Assembly: GCA_023459215.1 (NCBI GenBank)
Contig: JAEWVF010000014.1
Coordinates: 1 to 48,546 of the forward strand
DNA from: Chloroflexota bacterium
GTDB lineage: Bacteria; Chloroflexota; Anaerolineae; Anaerolineales; Villigracilaceae
Length of the DNA stretch: 48,546 nt
Direction: 5' to 3'
Every line of letters starts with the position of its first letter. The stretch's first letter is position 1. The notes under the pieces are model-generated. The model saw only the letters and a program-made list of their open reading frames with translations, searched no databases and was not told the DNA's origin. Position numbers and translations under genes: made by a program. This document shows, in pieces, positions 15,731 through 24,309 of the stretch.

Positions 15731-16831
15731 TCAGGCGCTCGGCTTGCTGCGCAGCACGCGGATTTCCTGGACAACCGTTATCAGCAGGGTGATCACCGTA
15801 AACGGCAGGACAAACCACAGCATGGTATTGGTCAGGATTTCGCGGTTCTGGTGGTGCTGAATCGACTCGAAAATCAGGTAAGCCGTGTAGGCCACATAAT
15901 AGAGCAGGAACAGGCCGCCTTCCCAGCGCGCAATCAGGTTGCCGGTAAAGAAAATCGGCAGGGTCGCCAGGGCAACCGCAATCATGACCGGGATGTCGAA
16001 GGCCAGCGCCGAGGCAGCAACTTTGATACCGTCCGGCGCAACCATGGCCGACAGGCCGAGAACACCCATGATGTTGAAAATATTGCTGCCAACCACGTTC
16101 CCAACGGCAATGTCGCGTTCCTTCTTGAGGGCCGCCATGATCGAGGTCGCCACTTCAGGCATCGAGGTGCCAGCCGCGACAATGGTCAGGCCAATCACCA
16201 GGTCGCTGACATTGAACAGGCGCGCCAGCGAAACCGCCCCATTCACCAGCCAATCGGAACCGAGCACAAGCAATCCCAGCCCGGCGGCGATAAAAACGAG
16301 ATTAACAAGCATACCCGGCTGCTTGCCGCCGCTGGGGGCGGCATACTCATCGGCATATTCCTGCTGAACATCTTTGGCCTCCTTGCGGCTCTGCCAGATG
16401 CCATACCCGGTATAGGCAATCAATCCCAGGAACAGGATTGCCCCATCCAGGAAACCGATTTTCCCATCCAGGCCGAGCAAGAACAGAAGGATCGAGAGGC
16501 CAATCATCAGGGGCACATCCAGCCGCACCAACTGCTGATGGACAATCAGTGGAGTAATCAACGCAGAAAGCCCGAGGATAAGCAAAATATTGAAGATGTT
16601 ACTGCCGACCACGTTCCCCAGGGCGATATCGGCGCTGCCGCTAAAAGCCGATTGGACGCTGACCGCCAACTCGGGCGAGCTGGTGCCAAAAGCGACCACG
16701 GTCAGGCCAATCACCAGCGGCGAAATCCCGAGCGCAGCCGCCAGGCGCGAAGCGCCGCGCACGAGCAGCTCTGCGCCAGCGACCAGGGTGATAAGACCAC
16801 CAACAAGAAAAGCGACAATCATCCAATCCAT
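15731..16831 (-). CDS. Calcium/sodium antiporter (YrbG/CaxA family)
   Basis: A 366-residue inner-membrane cation exchanger. It has two inverted alpha-repeats of five helices: repeat 1 with AFGTSSPELAVS (near 48) and GNVVGSNIFN (near 72), repeat 2 with AAGTSMPEVATS and again GNVVGSNIFN. The acidic residue in each GTSxPE motif is part of the ion site. A cytoplasmic charged loop (SRKEAKDVQQEYADEYAAPS) separates the halves. A shorter C-terminal extension of about 40 residues adds one helix. The gene is monocistronic with its own terminator. It most likely exports Ca2+ in exchange for Na+ (or H+). Confidence 0.93.
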   Translation of the reverse strand: MDWMIVAFLVGGLITLVAGAELLVRGASRLAAALGISPLVIGLTVVAFGTSSPELAVSVQSAFSGSADIALGNVVGSNIFNILLILGLSALITPLIVHQQLVRLDVPLMIGLSILLFLLGLDGKIGFLDGAILFLGLIAYTGYGIWQSRKEAKDVQQEYADEYAAPSGGKQPGMLVNLVFIAAGLGLLVLGSDWLVNGAVSLARLFNVSDLVIGLTIVAAGTSMPEVATSIMAALKKERDIAVGNVVGSNIFNIMGVLGLSAMVAPDGIKVAASALAFDIPVMIAVALATLPIFFTGNLIARWEGGLFLLYYVAYTAYLIFESIQHHQNREILTNTMLWFVLPFTVITLLITVVQEIRVLRSKPSA

Positions 16832-16965
16832 TTTTTCGTCTCCCGGTTATGAATTTTGAAATTATATCCATATCTTGTAAGAATTGTCTTAATTTTCCTG
16901 CGGATTTTGGCCGCCCTGCGCATGAAAGCGCGAAGAGGGTTAAAATCAAAGCGGAGACAGCTACC

Positions 16966-17418
16966 ATGAGAAAACTTCCCGAACACGGCAGTTGCTTTGT
17001 CTGCGGGACAACCAACCCGCGCGCCCTGGGCCTGACCTGGTATGCCGAGGCCGATGGCAGCATCCGGGCTGAGTTTACCTTTGACGCCAGCCAGCAAGGC
17101 CCGCCCGGCCACGTCCACGGCGGCGCTTCGGCGGCGGTGCTGGATGAAGCCATGGGCGCAGCCGTCTGGGTGGCTGGCCTGCAGGTTGTCGCCGCCCGCC
17201 TGGAAGTGGATTACAAACGCCCGCTGCCGCTCGGCCAGAGAGTCCAGATCCGCTCACGAATCAGCGAGCAGCAGGCGCGCAAAACACTGGCGACGGCTGA
17301 AATCCTGCTCGCAGACGGGACAGCCGCGGTCAGCGGCAAAGGCATTTATGTGGCCGCCCCGCACCTTTTCGTCAATACCCAGTTCGAAAGCATCGAACCC
17401 CAGCACGGAAGGAGTTGA
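16966..17418 (+). CDS. Hotdog-fold acyl-CoA thioesterase, PaaI family
   Basis: A 150-residue hotdog protein expected to hydrolyse small or aromatic acyl-CoA thioesters. It has the N-terminal CFVCGTTNPRALGLTW motif seen in many PaaI-like proteins, then PGHVHGGASAAVLDEAMG, the hotdog helix with the catalytic-type HGG/D/E positions, and paired strands ARLEVDYKRPLPLGQ and KTLATAEILLADG. The ATG at 16966 has GGAG 10 nt upstream. The open frame extends back 39 codons through Cys/Asn-rich AT DNA that does not look coding. It is followed after 1 bp by the nitroreductase gene, so the two are co-transcribed. The natural substrate is unknown. Confidence 0.85.
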   Translation: MRKLPEHGSCFVCGTTNPRALGLTWYAEADGSIRAEFTFDASQQGPPGHVHGGASAAVLDEAMGAAVWVAGLQVVAARLEVDYKRPLPLGQRVQIRSRISEQQARKTLATAEILLADGTAAVSGKGIYVAAPHLFVNTQFESIEPQHGRS

Positions 17419-17419
17419 A

Positions 17420-18184
17420 ATGCTCAACCCAACCCTTGAATTGATCCACAAGCATGGTTCGTGCCGCCATTACAAGCCCGATGAAGTGCCGGATACGCTG
17501 CTCGAGGCCATTGTCGAGGCGGCCCAGCGGGCTTCGACCTCCTCCAATATGCAGGCCTTCTCGGTGGTTGCCGTATCCGAGGCCGGGAAACGCGCCGAGT
17601 TGGCCCGCCTGTGCGGCGAGCAAAAACACATTGCACAGGCCCCGGTTTTCCTGGCCTGGTGCGCCGACCTGTCCAGGCTGGAGCGGGTCAGCCAGATGCG
17701 CGGCCTGGAACAATCCAGTCAATACACCGAAAATTTCCTGATTGCGGCGGTGGATGCAGCCATCGCCGCCCAAAACGCCGCCCTGGCCGCCGAATCGCTT
17801 GGACTGGGCATCTGCTACATCGGCTCGATCCGCAACAACCCGCGCGAGGTTATCCGCCTGCTGGAACTGCCAAGGCTGGTTTTCCCGGTCACCGGCATGA
17901 CCATCGGCTGGCCCGAAAAAATGCCGCGCCGCCGTCCGCGCATCGGGTTGAGCGCTGTCCTGCACCGCGAACGCTACAACCCGGATCAGGATCAAGCCCT
18001 GCTGGCCTATGACCGTGAAATGGCCGCCACCGGCATCTACGATAACCGCCAGGTGCCGGTGCCTGGCCGCCCGACGGAGATGGAATCCTATGGCTGGCTG
18101 GAGCATACCGCGCGGCGGGTATCCCAACCCACCCGTATCTACCTGCGCGAGGTGCTGGAAGAACAGGGATTTTTGTTGAAGTAA
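17420..18184 (+). CDS. NADPH-dependent flavin oxidoreductase, nitroreductase (NfsA/FRP) family
   Basis: A 254-residue FMN enzyme. The start LELIHKHGSCRHYKPDEVPD with R-H-Y, ASTSSNMQAFSVV (FMN phosphate loop) and LGLGICYIGSIRNNPREV (second FMN loop) is typical of the NfsA group. VFPVTGMTIGWP and the C-terminal ...TRIYLREVLEEQGFLLK match the full-length family. It should reduce quinones, nitroaromatics or flavins using NAD(P)H. The ATG has AAGGAG 6 nt upstream and lies 1 bp after the thioesterase stop. The physiological electron acceptor cannot be read from sequence. Confidence 0.9.
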   Translation: MLNPTLELIHKHGSCRHYKPDEVPDTLLEAIVEAAQRASTSSNMQAFSVVAVSEAGKRAELARLCGEQKHIAQAPVFLAWCADLSRLERVSQMRGLEQSSQYTENFLIAAVDAAIAAQNAALAAESLGLGICYIGSIRNNPREVIRLLELPRLVFPVTGMTIGWPEKMPRRRPRIGLSAVLHRERYNPDQDQALLAYDREMAATGIYDNRQVPVPGRPTEMESYGWLEHTARRVSQPTRIYLREVLEEQGFLLK

Positions 18185-18193
18185 GGCATAACG

Positions 18194-18289
18194 CCCTGAG
18201 CGGAGTGGCGAGCACCAACAGGGAGCATAGTCGAAGAGCGGTTGGCGTAAAAGCCAAGTTATCCATTCTTCGACTGCGCTCCGCTCAGA
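18194..18289. repeat. Palindromic CTGAGCGGAG intergenic repeat
   Basis: CTGAGCGGAG (18196-18205) is mirrored by CTCCGCTCAG (18279-18288), with inner AGTCGAAG and CTTCGACT arms. It is the same element type as at 33688-33760 and, in part, 39160-39208 and 24223-24299. Confidence 0.75.
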
Positions 18290-18325
18290 ACTTGCTGACT
18301 GATACCTAAATTATTCGGAGAACCT

Positions 18326-18817
18326 ATGCAAGGAATTCGTGAAACCCTATCCGCTTCAGCCCAAAAAGTGCAAAATATCCTGGCAGAACGCGGCACAACG
18401 TTAAAAGTGGTTGAATTTATCGAGAGCACCCGCACCTCCGCCGAAGCCGCCGAGCGGGTCGGAGTCAGCATCGGGCAGATTGCCAAATCGCTGGTATTCA
18501 AAGCCAAAACCAGCGGGAAAGCGGTATTGGTCATCGCCAGCGGGTCAAACCGGGTCGATGAAAAGAAAATCGCCGCGTTGCTCGGCGAAAAAATCGGACG
18601 CGCCGACCCGGAATTTGCGCGCGAGGCGACCGGCTTCGTCATCGGCGGGATTCCGCCGCTGGGGCACATCCAGGAACTGCCCACCTTCCTGGATGAAGAC
18701 CTGTTCCAGTATCCAATCATCTGGGCTGCCGCTGGGACGCCCAACGCCGTTTTCGAGTTAACTCCCGCCCAACTGGCAGAGTTGGCTGGCGGCGAAGTTG
18801 CGGACATCAAAGAATGA
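18326..18817 (+). CDS. YbaK/EbsC-type aminoacyl-tRNA deacylase
   Basis: A 163-residue trans-editing factor of the YbaK/ProX superfamily. It probably clears mischarged tRNAs such as Cys- or Ala-tRNA(Pro). Landmarks are AAERVGVSIGQIAKSLVFKAK (with the conserved lysine), VIASGSNRVDEKKIAALLG, EATGFVIGGIPPLGH (the GGxPP loop), FPII-like QYPIIWAAAGTPNAVFEL. Length and motif order are normal. The ATG has CGGAG 6 nt upstream. It overlaps the next gene by four bases (ATGA), so the two are coupled. Exact tRNA preference is not predictable. Confidence 0.9.
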   Translation: MQGIRETLSASAQKVQNILAERGTTLKVVEFIESTRTSAEAAERVGVSIGQIAKSLVFKAKTSGKAVLVIASGSNRVDEKKIAALLGEKIGRADPEFAREATGFVIGGIPPLGHIQELPTFLDEDLFQYPIIWAAAGTPNAVFELTPAQLAELAGGEVADIKE

Positions 18818-19263
18818 ACATCACCAACCTCACCCTCCTGGACGACAGGTTGGCGAGCAGCGGCCAGCCTACGCGGGAACAATTCGCCGAGATTGTAGCC
18901 GCCGGCTTCGAAACAATCATCAACCTGGCCCTGTCCAGCTCCGATAACGCCCTGACCGATGAAGCGGAACTGGCGCGTTCCCTCGGTCTGGAATACATCC
19001 ACATCCCGGTGGTCTGGGATGCGCCCCAGATGGCAGACCTGCAACAGTTCATGGACGCGCTGGACGCCCGTCACGGCAAAAGAATCTTCGTCCACTGCGC
19101 CATGAATTACCGCGCCTCGGCCTTTATCGCTCTGTGGCGCTGCCTGCGCCTGGGCTGGGAGCCGGAAAAAGCCTTCGCCGTCCAGCAAACCGTCTGGCGG
19201 CTGGAGGATTACCCGGTCTGGAAAAAATTTGTCGAGACGACGCTAGAATCGGTAAGTTATTGA
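18814..19263 (+). CDS. Protein tyrosine phosphatase-like protein (cd14503/DUF442-like)
   Basis: A 149-residue small phosphatase-fold protein. The N-terminal LDDRLASSGQPTREQF segment is typical of the DUF442-like bacterial PTP group. The active-site loop is VHCAMNYRASAF. Here the arginine is at +5 from the cysteine (CX4R) instead of the classical CX5R, so canonical PTP activity should not be assumed. From memory, close homologues carry HCAxNxR loops too, so this is a family trait rather than damage. Its start overlaps the YbaK stop by four bases. Its partner or substrate is unknown. Confidence 0.8.
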   Translation: MNITNLTLLDDRLASSGQPTREQFAEIVAAGFETIINLALSSSDNALTDEAELARSLGLEYIHIPVVWDAPQMADLQQFMDALDARHGKRIFVHCAMNYRASAFIALWRCLRLGWEPEKAFAVQQTVWRLEDYPVWKKFVETTLESVSY

Positions 19264-19351
19264 TAAAGTTTTTCAATAAATCAAATTCGTGATAAACTAT
19301 GACCTGTTTGATATCTACATCAACGGTCATTTCTCCCACCCCTGAGGTACT

Positions 19352-20164
19352 GTGACACAACCCCCGGCAAAACAAGAACCAGCTCGGCTCGAACTGGATA
19401 ACATCAGCATCGGTTATAACGGCAAACTCATCCTGCGCGAACTCTCGTTCCAGGTGCCGCATGGTGGCCAGGTGGCGGTTGTCGGGCCAAACGGCGCCGG
19501 CAAATCGACGCTGTTCAAGGCCCTGGTCGGCCTGCTGCCCCTGCGCGCCGGACGGATTTTCATCCACGGGGAGCCGCTCGGCCACCACAAGGATTGCGTA
19601 GCCTATGTGCCGCAGCGCGAGGAAGTCGACTGGCGTTTCCCCGTCAGCGTCAGCGAGGTGGTGATGATGGGCCGTTTCGCCCGCCTGGGTTGGACCCGTC
19701 GCCCGGACAAAAGCGACCACGAAGCCGTGAGCCAGGCCCTGGCGCAAATGAACATCGCAGAACTGGCCGGACGCCCAATCGGCGACCTCTCCGGCGGGCA
19801 GCAGCAGCGCGTTTTCCTGGCGCGGGCGCTGGCCCAGGAACCGCACATCCTGTTGATGGACGAACCTTTCACCGGTGTGGATGTGGCTACCCAGGAAGCG
19901 ACCCTGGCCCTGCTGGACCGGCTCAAAAACCAGGGCGTGACCGTGATGGTCTCGACCCACGACCTGAACATGGCTGCCCAGCGCTTCGCAACCGTCCTGC
20001 TGCTCAACAAGGGCCTGGTGGCCTATGGCCCGCCGGAAAACGCGCTTTCGCCCGCAGCCATCCAGCGTGCCTTTGGCGGACAGGTGCTCTTCCTGAACGG
20101 GGTTGCCGCCATTGTCGATGATTGCTGCCCCGGCGACGAACATCACCAGCACGAGACACCATGA
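19352..20164 (+). CDS. Metal ABC transporter ATP-binding protein (Zn/Mn type)
   Basis: A 270-residue ABC ATPase. It has Walker A GPNGAGKST (near 48), Q-loop VPQREEVDWRFPVSVSEVV, the signature LSGGQQQR, Walker B HILLMDEPF, and the switch histidine in STHDL. VPQREEVDWRFPV is characteristic of the Mn/Zn/Fe chelate (SitB/ZnuC/MntB) group. The C-terminus has a Cys/His-rich tail (CCPGDEHHQHETP) that may bind metal. The start is GTG with GAGG upstream. The permease gene overlaps its stop by four bases. No substrate-binding protein gene is present in the window, although this family needs one. Confidence 0.9.
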   Translation: MTQPPAKQEPARLELDNISIGYNGKLILRELSFQVPHGGQVAVVGPNGAGKSTLFKALVGLLPLRAGRIFIHGEPLGHHKDCVAYVPQREEVDWRFPVSVSEVVMMGRFARLGWTRRPDKSDHEAVSQALAQMNIAELAGRPIGDLSGGQQQRVFLARALAQEPHILLMDEPFTGVDVATQEATLALLDRLKNQGVTVMVSTHDLNMAAQRFATVLLLNKGLVAYGPPENALSPAAIQRAFGGQVLFLNGVAAIVDDCCPGDEHHQHETP

Positions 20165-20988
20165 ACTTCATCTTCGAACCGCTTACCTACACCTTCATGC
20201 AGCGCGGGCTGGCCGCTTCGGTCATCGTCGGCGTTGTTTGTGCTGTGATTGGCAGCTACGTTGTTTTGCGCGGCATGGCATTCCTGGGCGATGCCCTGGC
20301 GCACGCCATCCTGCCAGGGGTGGCCATCGCCTATATCACGGGAGCCAACCTGACGGTCGGCGCGCTGATCGCGGCGGTCATCGTCGCCCTGCTGATCGGC
20401 CTGTTCACCCGCCAGGGAACCATCCGCGAAGATACCGCCATCGGCATCCTTTTTGCGGCGGCGCTTTCACTGGGCGTGGCCATCATCAGCTCGATCCGCA
20501 CTTCGGCAGTCGACTTGAGCCACATTTTGTTTGGCAACATGCTGGGTGTATCCAGCACCGATTTATGGCTGGCAGCCGGCCTTGGCTTGCTGGTTTTGGC
20601 GGTCATCGTGGTTTTGTACCGGCCCTTCCTGGTGGTTTCGTTCGACCCGACCCTGGCGGCGACCTTGCGCTGGCCGGGAGAGTTTTTCCGCATCCTGCTG
20701 CTCGTGCTGCTGGCCCTGACCGTGGTGATTTCCCTGCAAACAGTGGGGATCGGGCTGGTCGCCGCCATGCTGGTTACGCCGGCTGCGACCGCTTACCTGC
20801 TGACCCGCCGCCTGGATCGGATGATGGTTCTTTCGGCTGCGCTCGGGGCGCTGGCAAGCATCATCGGGCTGTACATCAGCTATTACGCCAATATCGCCTC
20901 CGGGGCCGCGGTTGTTTTGGTGGCGACCGGTTTCTTCCTGCTGGCCTTCCTGTTCGCTCCTGGCCGCGGCCTGGCCTGGAAACGCTGA
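20161..20988 (+). CDS. Metal ABC transporter permease (ABC-3 family)
   Basis: A 275-residue membrane protein with eight or nine helices. GSYVVLRGMAFLGDALAHAILPGVAIAY is the ABC-3 signature. The R-x-x-AFLGDALAHA motif contacts the ATPase, and the pattern matches ZnuB/MntC/SitC permeases for Zn2+ or Mn2+. The chain ends LLAFLFAPGRGLAWKR as in homologues. The start codon overlaps the ATPase stop (ATGA), giving tight coupling. A frame extension upstream to 20122 has no ribosome binding site. With the neighbour ATPase it makes an incomplete importer, so the binding protein must be elsewhere. Confidence 0.92.
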   Translation: MNFIFEPLTYTFMQRGLAASVIVGVVCAVIGSYVVLRGMAFLGDALAHAILPGVAIAYITGANLTVGALIAAVIVALLIGLFTRQGTIREDTAIGILFAAALSLGVAIISSIRTSAVDLSHILFGNMLGVSSTDLWLAAGLGLLVLAVIVVLYRPFLVVSFDPTLAATLRWPGEFFRILLLVLLALTVVISLQTVGIGLVAAMLVTPAATAYLLTRRLDRMMVLSAALGALASIIGLYISYYANIASGAAVVLVATGFFLLAFLFAPGRGLAWKR

Positions 20989-21065
20989 GATTTGCAAGGC
21001 GAATTTTACGAACAACCGGCAGAAAAACGGTAAAATCAGACATCCCAAGAATATCAGGAGCGTGA

Positions 21066-22142
21066 ATGGCGCACGTAATTGCCGTATCGAATGTCAAGGG
21101 CGGGGTAGCAAAAACCAGTACCAGCTCTGCATTGGGGCGCGCCCTTTCAAAAATGGGATACCGCGTTCTCCTGGCCGATCTGGATGCGCAAGCCGACCTG
21201 ACCATCAGCGTGGGGATTACCCTGGGCAGTGTGGCTTACGGAAGCAAAGAACTGTTCACCCCCGGCCTGCTCGAGAAGCTGGGGATCAATAATTTTATTC
21301 TCCCAACCGCCTACGAAAAACTGGACATCCTGCCCTCCAAAGGGGAAATCGATTGGTACGACAAGGGCCTGGCCAACGCAAATGACCATCTCTTGAGCGA
21401 TGTTTTTGAAAACAAATTCAAAACACGCTATGATTTCATCATCATGGACTGCGCCCCGGCAATCAATGTCTATGCGCTTAATGCTCTGATCGCCGCCGAC
21501 CTGGTTGTCATCCCGACCCAGGCGGAATATTTCTCGGCCAATTCGCTGATTAAAATGATGCGCATCATCCGCCATATCCGCCAGAACGGCAGGCCGGACC
21601 TGGCCTATCGCGTCCTGGTGACCATGTTCGTGCCGCGTACCCGCATCCAGCGCACCGTGATGGAAGAATTCCGCAATGGGTTCGGCGAAAATCTCTTTAG
21701 CACCTATATCGAGATCGACACGAAAATCCGCGAGTCGCAATCGGCCCACGTACCCATCCTGGATTACAAACCGGTTTCACGCGGCGCGATCCAATACCAA
21801 AATCTGGCCCTGGAAGTGCTCGGGTTCTTCAAACAGCCCACCCAGCCGATTTCTGCCCCGCTGACCGAGCAAAAAACAGCCCGCAGCGAGGAAACCAGCC
21901 TGGCTTTTTGTCCGTTTCTCGGCTTCAAGGATGATCTCAAAACCGTCATGAACTATCCGAGCGACCTGAACCATTGTCACCGCGCCAGCAAACCGTCCAT
22001 CCCCAAACTAAGTCACCAGACAAGCCACTGCCTGAGCCGCTCCTATCTCGGCTGCCCAATGTTACAGACCAGCAAGAAAATCTCGCTACCGGGTGAACTG
22101 CAAGAGCGCCCGCCCAGCCTGTGGAACAAGTTCGGATTCTAA
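21066..22142 (+). CDS. ParA-family ATPase with a four-cysteine C-terminal domain
   Basis: A 358-residue protein. Residues ~1-260 are a complete ParA/Soj ATPase: deviant Walker A KGGVAKTS (residues 11-18; most have KGGVGKTT), DLDAQADLT, DFIIMDCAP, and VIPTQAEYFSANSL. Residues ~275-340 form an extra module with C282-X21-C304-X17-C322-X7-C330 and an HQTSHC-like segment, probably a small metal or disulfide domain. I recall similar Cys modules on other Chloroflexota proteins but cannot verify it here. No parB or parS-like repeat is next to it, so a role in positioning a large complex is as likely as chromosome partition. The ATG has AGGAG upstream. Confidence 0.85.
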   Translation: MAHVIAVSNVKGGVAKTSTSSALGRALSKMGYRVLLADLDAQADLTISVGITLGSVAYGSKELFTPGLLEKLGINNFILPTAYEKLDILPSKGEIDWYDKGLANANDHLLSDVFENKFKTRYDFIIMDCAPAINVYALNALIAADLVVIPTQAEYFSANSLIKMMRIIRHIRQNGRPDLAYRVLVTMFVPRTRIQRTVMEEFRNGFGENLFSTYIEIDTKIRESQSAHVPILDYKPVSRGAIQYQNLALEVLGFFKQPTQPISAPLTEQKTARSEETSLAFCPFLGFKDDLKTVMNYPSDLNHCHRASKPSIPKLSHQTSHCLSRSYLGCPMLQTSKKISLPGELQERPPSLWNKFGF

Positions 22143-22160
22143 AAACACAAAGGAAAATAC

Positions 22161-22925
22161 ATGATCGAAGGATGGGATTATCTTTTCATCGCCCTGGCCG
22201 CGCTGGCGGCTGGGGCCATCAACGCCCTGGCCGGCGGAGGAACCCTGATCTCCTTCCCGGTGCTGATTGCGGTCGGTGTACCCAGTGTGGCTTCGAACGT
22301 CACCAATACCGTCGCCCTGCTGCCCGGTTACCTGGGCGGAACATTCGCGCAGTGGAATGACATCAAGAGCCAGGTCAAGCGCCTGTGGCTGATCCTGCCG
22401 GCCAGCATTCTGGGCGGTTTGCTCGGCGGCATCCTGCTGGTCATCAGTGGCGAGAAAATTTTCCGCCAGATCGTCCCCTACCTGATTTTGCTGGCCTCGC
22501 TATTGCTGGCTGTGCAAGACCCGGTACGCGCCTGGCTGGTCAAGCGCGCCGCCGAAAAGGGTCACACCCAGGTTTCCCCGTTCTGGAGCATCCTGCCGAT
22601 TGGACTGGCCTCCGTCTACGGCGGCTACTTCGGCGCCGGACTGAGCGTAATTGTCCTGGCAGCGCTTGGGCTGACTACCGACGAATCGCTAACCAAGCTA
22701 AATGCATTAAAACAGGCCATTTCCTTCAGCGTCAATGTGGCCGCAGCCGTTTTCTTTGTCTTTTCCGGTTATGTGGTCTGGAATGTGGTGCTGGTGATGG
22801 CTGCCGCCGCCCTGCTCGGCGGCTGGCTGGGCGGTAAACTGGCCGAATCGATTAAACCCAACCACTTGCGCTGGCTGGTGGTCAGCATTGGCCTGGTGGT
22901 CGGGATCATTTACCTGTTTCGGTAA
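22161..22925 (+). CDS. Sulfite exporter TauE/SafE (TSUP) family permease
   Basis: A 254-residue membrane protein with seven or eight helices. The N-terminal GAINALAGGGTLISFPVL motif and the mirrored second-half motif YGGYFGAGLSVIVLAALGL are the TSUP signatures (DUF81). It may move sulfite, sulfoacetate or other organosulfur anions; the substrate is not specified by sequence. The ATG has AAAGGA upstream and lies 18 bp after the ParA gene, so co-transcription is possible. It is followed directly by an intrinsic terminator. Confidence 0.9.
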   Translation: MIEGWDYLFIALAALAAGAINALAGGGTLISFPVLIAVGVPSVASNVTNTVALLPGYLGGTFAQWNDIKSQVKRLWLILPASILGGLLGGILLVISGEKIFRQIVPYLILLASLLLAVQDPVRAWLVKRAAEKGHTQVSPFWSILPIGLASVYGGYFGAGLSVIVLAALGLTTDESLTKLNALKQAISFSVNVAAAVFFVFSGYVVWNVVLVMAAAALLGGWLGGKLAESIKPNHLRWLVVSIGLVVGIIYLFR

Positions 22926-22945
22926 ACTGCTCGATAATATAGTGA

Positions 22946-22977
22946 ACAGCCTCCGGTTTCCACCGGAGGCTGTTTTG
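22946..22977 (+). terminator. Intrinsic terminator after the TSUP gene
   Basis: Perfect 12-bp stem ACAGCCTCCGGT / ACCGGAGGCTGT with a TTCC loop and TTTTG tail. Confidence 0.88.
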
Positions 22978-22981
22978 CTTT

Positions 22982-24205
22982 CTACACATCCATCTTCCTG
23001 AACCGCCACACCGCCAGACCAAAGAACCCGGCAGCGTAGGCCAGCAGGATGCCCGTTGGCAGCAGGGTCGATGAGCTGTCCAGGCCGCGGATGAGCAGAT
23101 TCTGCAGACCGGTCATCGCCCAGGCCGAGGGCATCAGCCGTCCGATGGCCGCAAACGCACCGCCCGAAGCCTCCAGCGGGAACCAGGTTCCGCCCAGGGC
23201 CGAGAACAGGAACATCGCCACCATCGAGTACAGAATCACCTGGTCGTCGCTTTTTGCCAGCGTGCCAATCAGCAGCCCCAGCGAGGCTACCCACAAACCA
23301 AGCGCGGCAGAAACCAGCAACGTCCCCAAAGGCTCACGCAGGTAATCCACGCCCAGGGCGAACTGCCCGAAAATCACCAGCAGGGTCGTCTGCAAAAAGG
23401 TCAGCGCGAACATTGCCAGCAGGTGCCCAGCCACAATCTCCCACGGACGCATGGCAGTCGTCATCAGGCGCTGCAAGGTGCGAGTTTTGCGTTCGCTGAT
23501 CAAAATCTGCGCCGAAGTCACCAGCCCGAAAATCGCAAACTGCACAATGATGCCCGGCGAAGCCTGGTTGTACGGGTTATCGCCGAACCAACTTTCCTGC
23601 TCCTGCGCCACCGCCAGTTCCGTGCGCACCAGTTCCAGCCGCGCATTTTCATCCCATTTGGCCCAGGCCAATTCAAGCGCCGGGGCAAACTCGGCAGGAT
23701 TTTCCTGCAAATCGGCAGAAATATTCGCCACTTCCACGGAACTCATCAGTTGGGAAATCGGGGCGCGCAGCAGTTGATAGAGCGACTGCCCTTCCGCAGA
23801 ATTAGCCTCGGCGATCAGCGTCAACTGCGGATTCTGACTCCCCTCAGCCTGCATGCCGAAACCGTTCGGCTGAGCGCTCACGGCGAAGCCCGAGGGAATG
23901 ATCAAAACCCCGGCGGCATCCCCCTTATGGAAGGACTCCAGCGCCTCGGCCTGCTCCAACTTGACAACTTTGACCGCGTCTGAAGCCTCCAGCCGTTCCA
24001 CCAGCATTTCCTCCAGCCGGGAACCAGTCTCGGCCACCACCGCCAGCGGGAGACGGGTATCGGCATTTTCATCGCTGTCGCCGGAGTTGTAGGCAAAGCC
24101 CATGAACAGGGTAAAGACAATCGGCATGGCGACCAGGAACAAGAGCGATTTCTTGTCGCGCAGCATTTGGGATAAATCTTTGAGGGCTAAATCTAGGGTT
24201 CTCAT
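22982..24205 (-). CDS. ABC-2 type transporter permease
   Basis: A 407-residue protein of the ABC-2 (YhgE/NatB-like) permease group. Layout: one N-terminal helix (SLLFLVAMPIVFTLFMGFAYNSG), a ~200-residue extracytoplasmic domain, then five or six C-terminal helices. These include QFAIFGLVTSAQILISERKTRTLQRLMTTAM, the conserved coupling loop. The ATG at 24205 has GGAGAG upstream. An upstream in-frame extension of 30 codons lies in a repeat and is rejected. It forms an export system with the second permease and the ATPase upstream in the same operon. Substrate is unknown. Confidence 0.9.
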   Translation of the reverse strand: MRTLDLALKDLSQMLRDKKSLLFLVAMPIVFTLFMGFAYNSGDSDENADTRLPLAVVAETGSRLEEMLVERLEASDAVKVVKLEQAEALESFHKGDAAGVLIIPSGFAVSAQPNGFGMQAEGSQNPQLTLIAEANSAEGQSLYQLLRAPISQLMSSVEVANISADLQENPAEFAPALELAWAKWDENARLELVRTELAVAQEQESWFGDNPYNQASPGIIVQFAIFGLVTSAQILISERKTRTLQRLMTTAMRPWEIVAGHLLAMFALTFLQTTLLVIFGQFALGVDYLREPLGTLLVSAALGLWVASLGLLIGTLAKSDDQVILYSMVAMFLFSALGGTWFPLEASGGAFAAIGRLMPSAWAMTGLQNLLIRGLDSSSTLLPTGILLAYAAGFFGLAVWRFRKMDV

Positions 24206-24222
24206 TTTTCTCTCCGTTGATA

Positions 24223-24299
24223 TGTCACCCTGAGCGATAGCGAAGGGTCTCTCCCGACGACGAGCGAGATGCTTCGCCGCGATGCGGCTCAGCATGACA
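24223..24299. repeat. Palindromic TGTCACCCTGAGCG intergenic repeat
   Basis: TGTCACCCTGAGCG at the left and CTCAGCATGACA at the right form outer arms, with AGCGAAGGGTCTC and GAGATGCTTCGC inside. It lies between the two permease genes of the exporter operon. Confidence 0.75.
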
Positions 24300-24309
24300 A
24301 TCAGTAAAA

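Noticed and set aside
15851..16852. Open frame of 333 codons on the plus strand
   Set aside because: Antisense to the Na+/Ca2+ antiporter with clear motifs; no ribosome site and no family.
18814..19263. Broken phosphatase because of CX4R instead of CX5R
   Set aside because: The fold and frame are intact and, from memory, related proteins share the HCAxNxR loop, so it is treated as a family variant.
24206..24295. Thirty-codon N-terminal extension of the ABC-2 permease
   Set aside because: It is encoded by an intergenic palindromic repeat, and ATG 24205 has a proper ribosome site.
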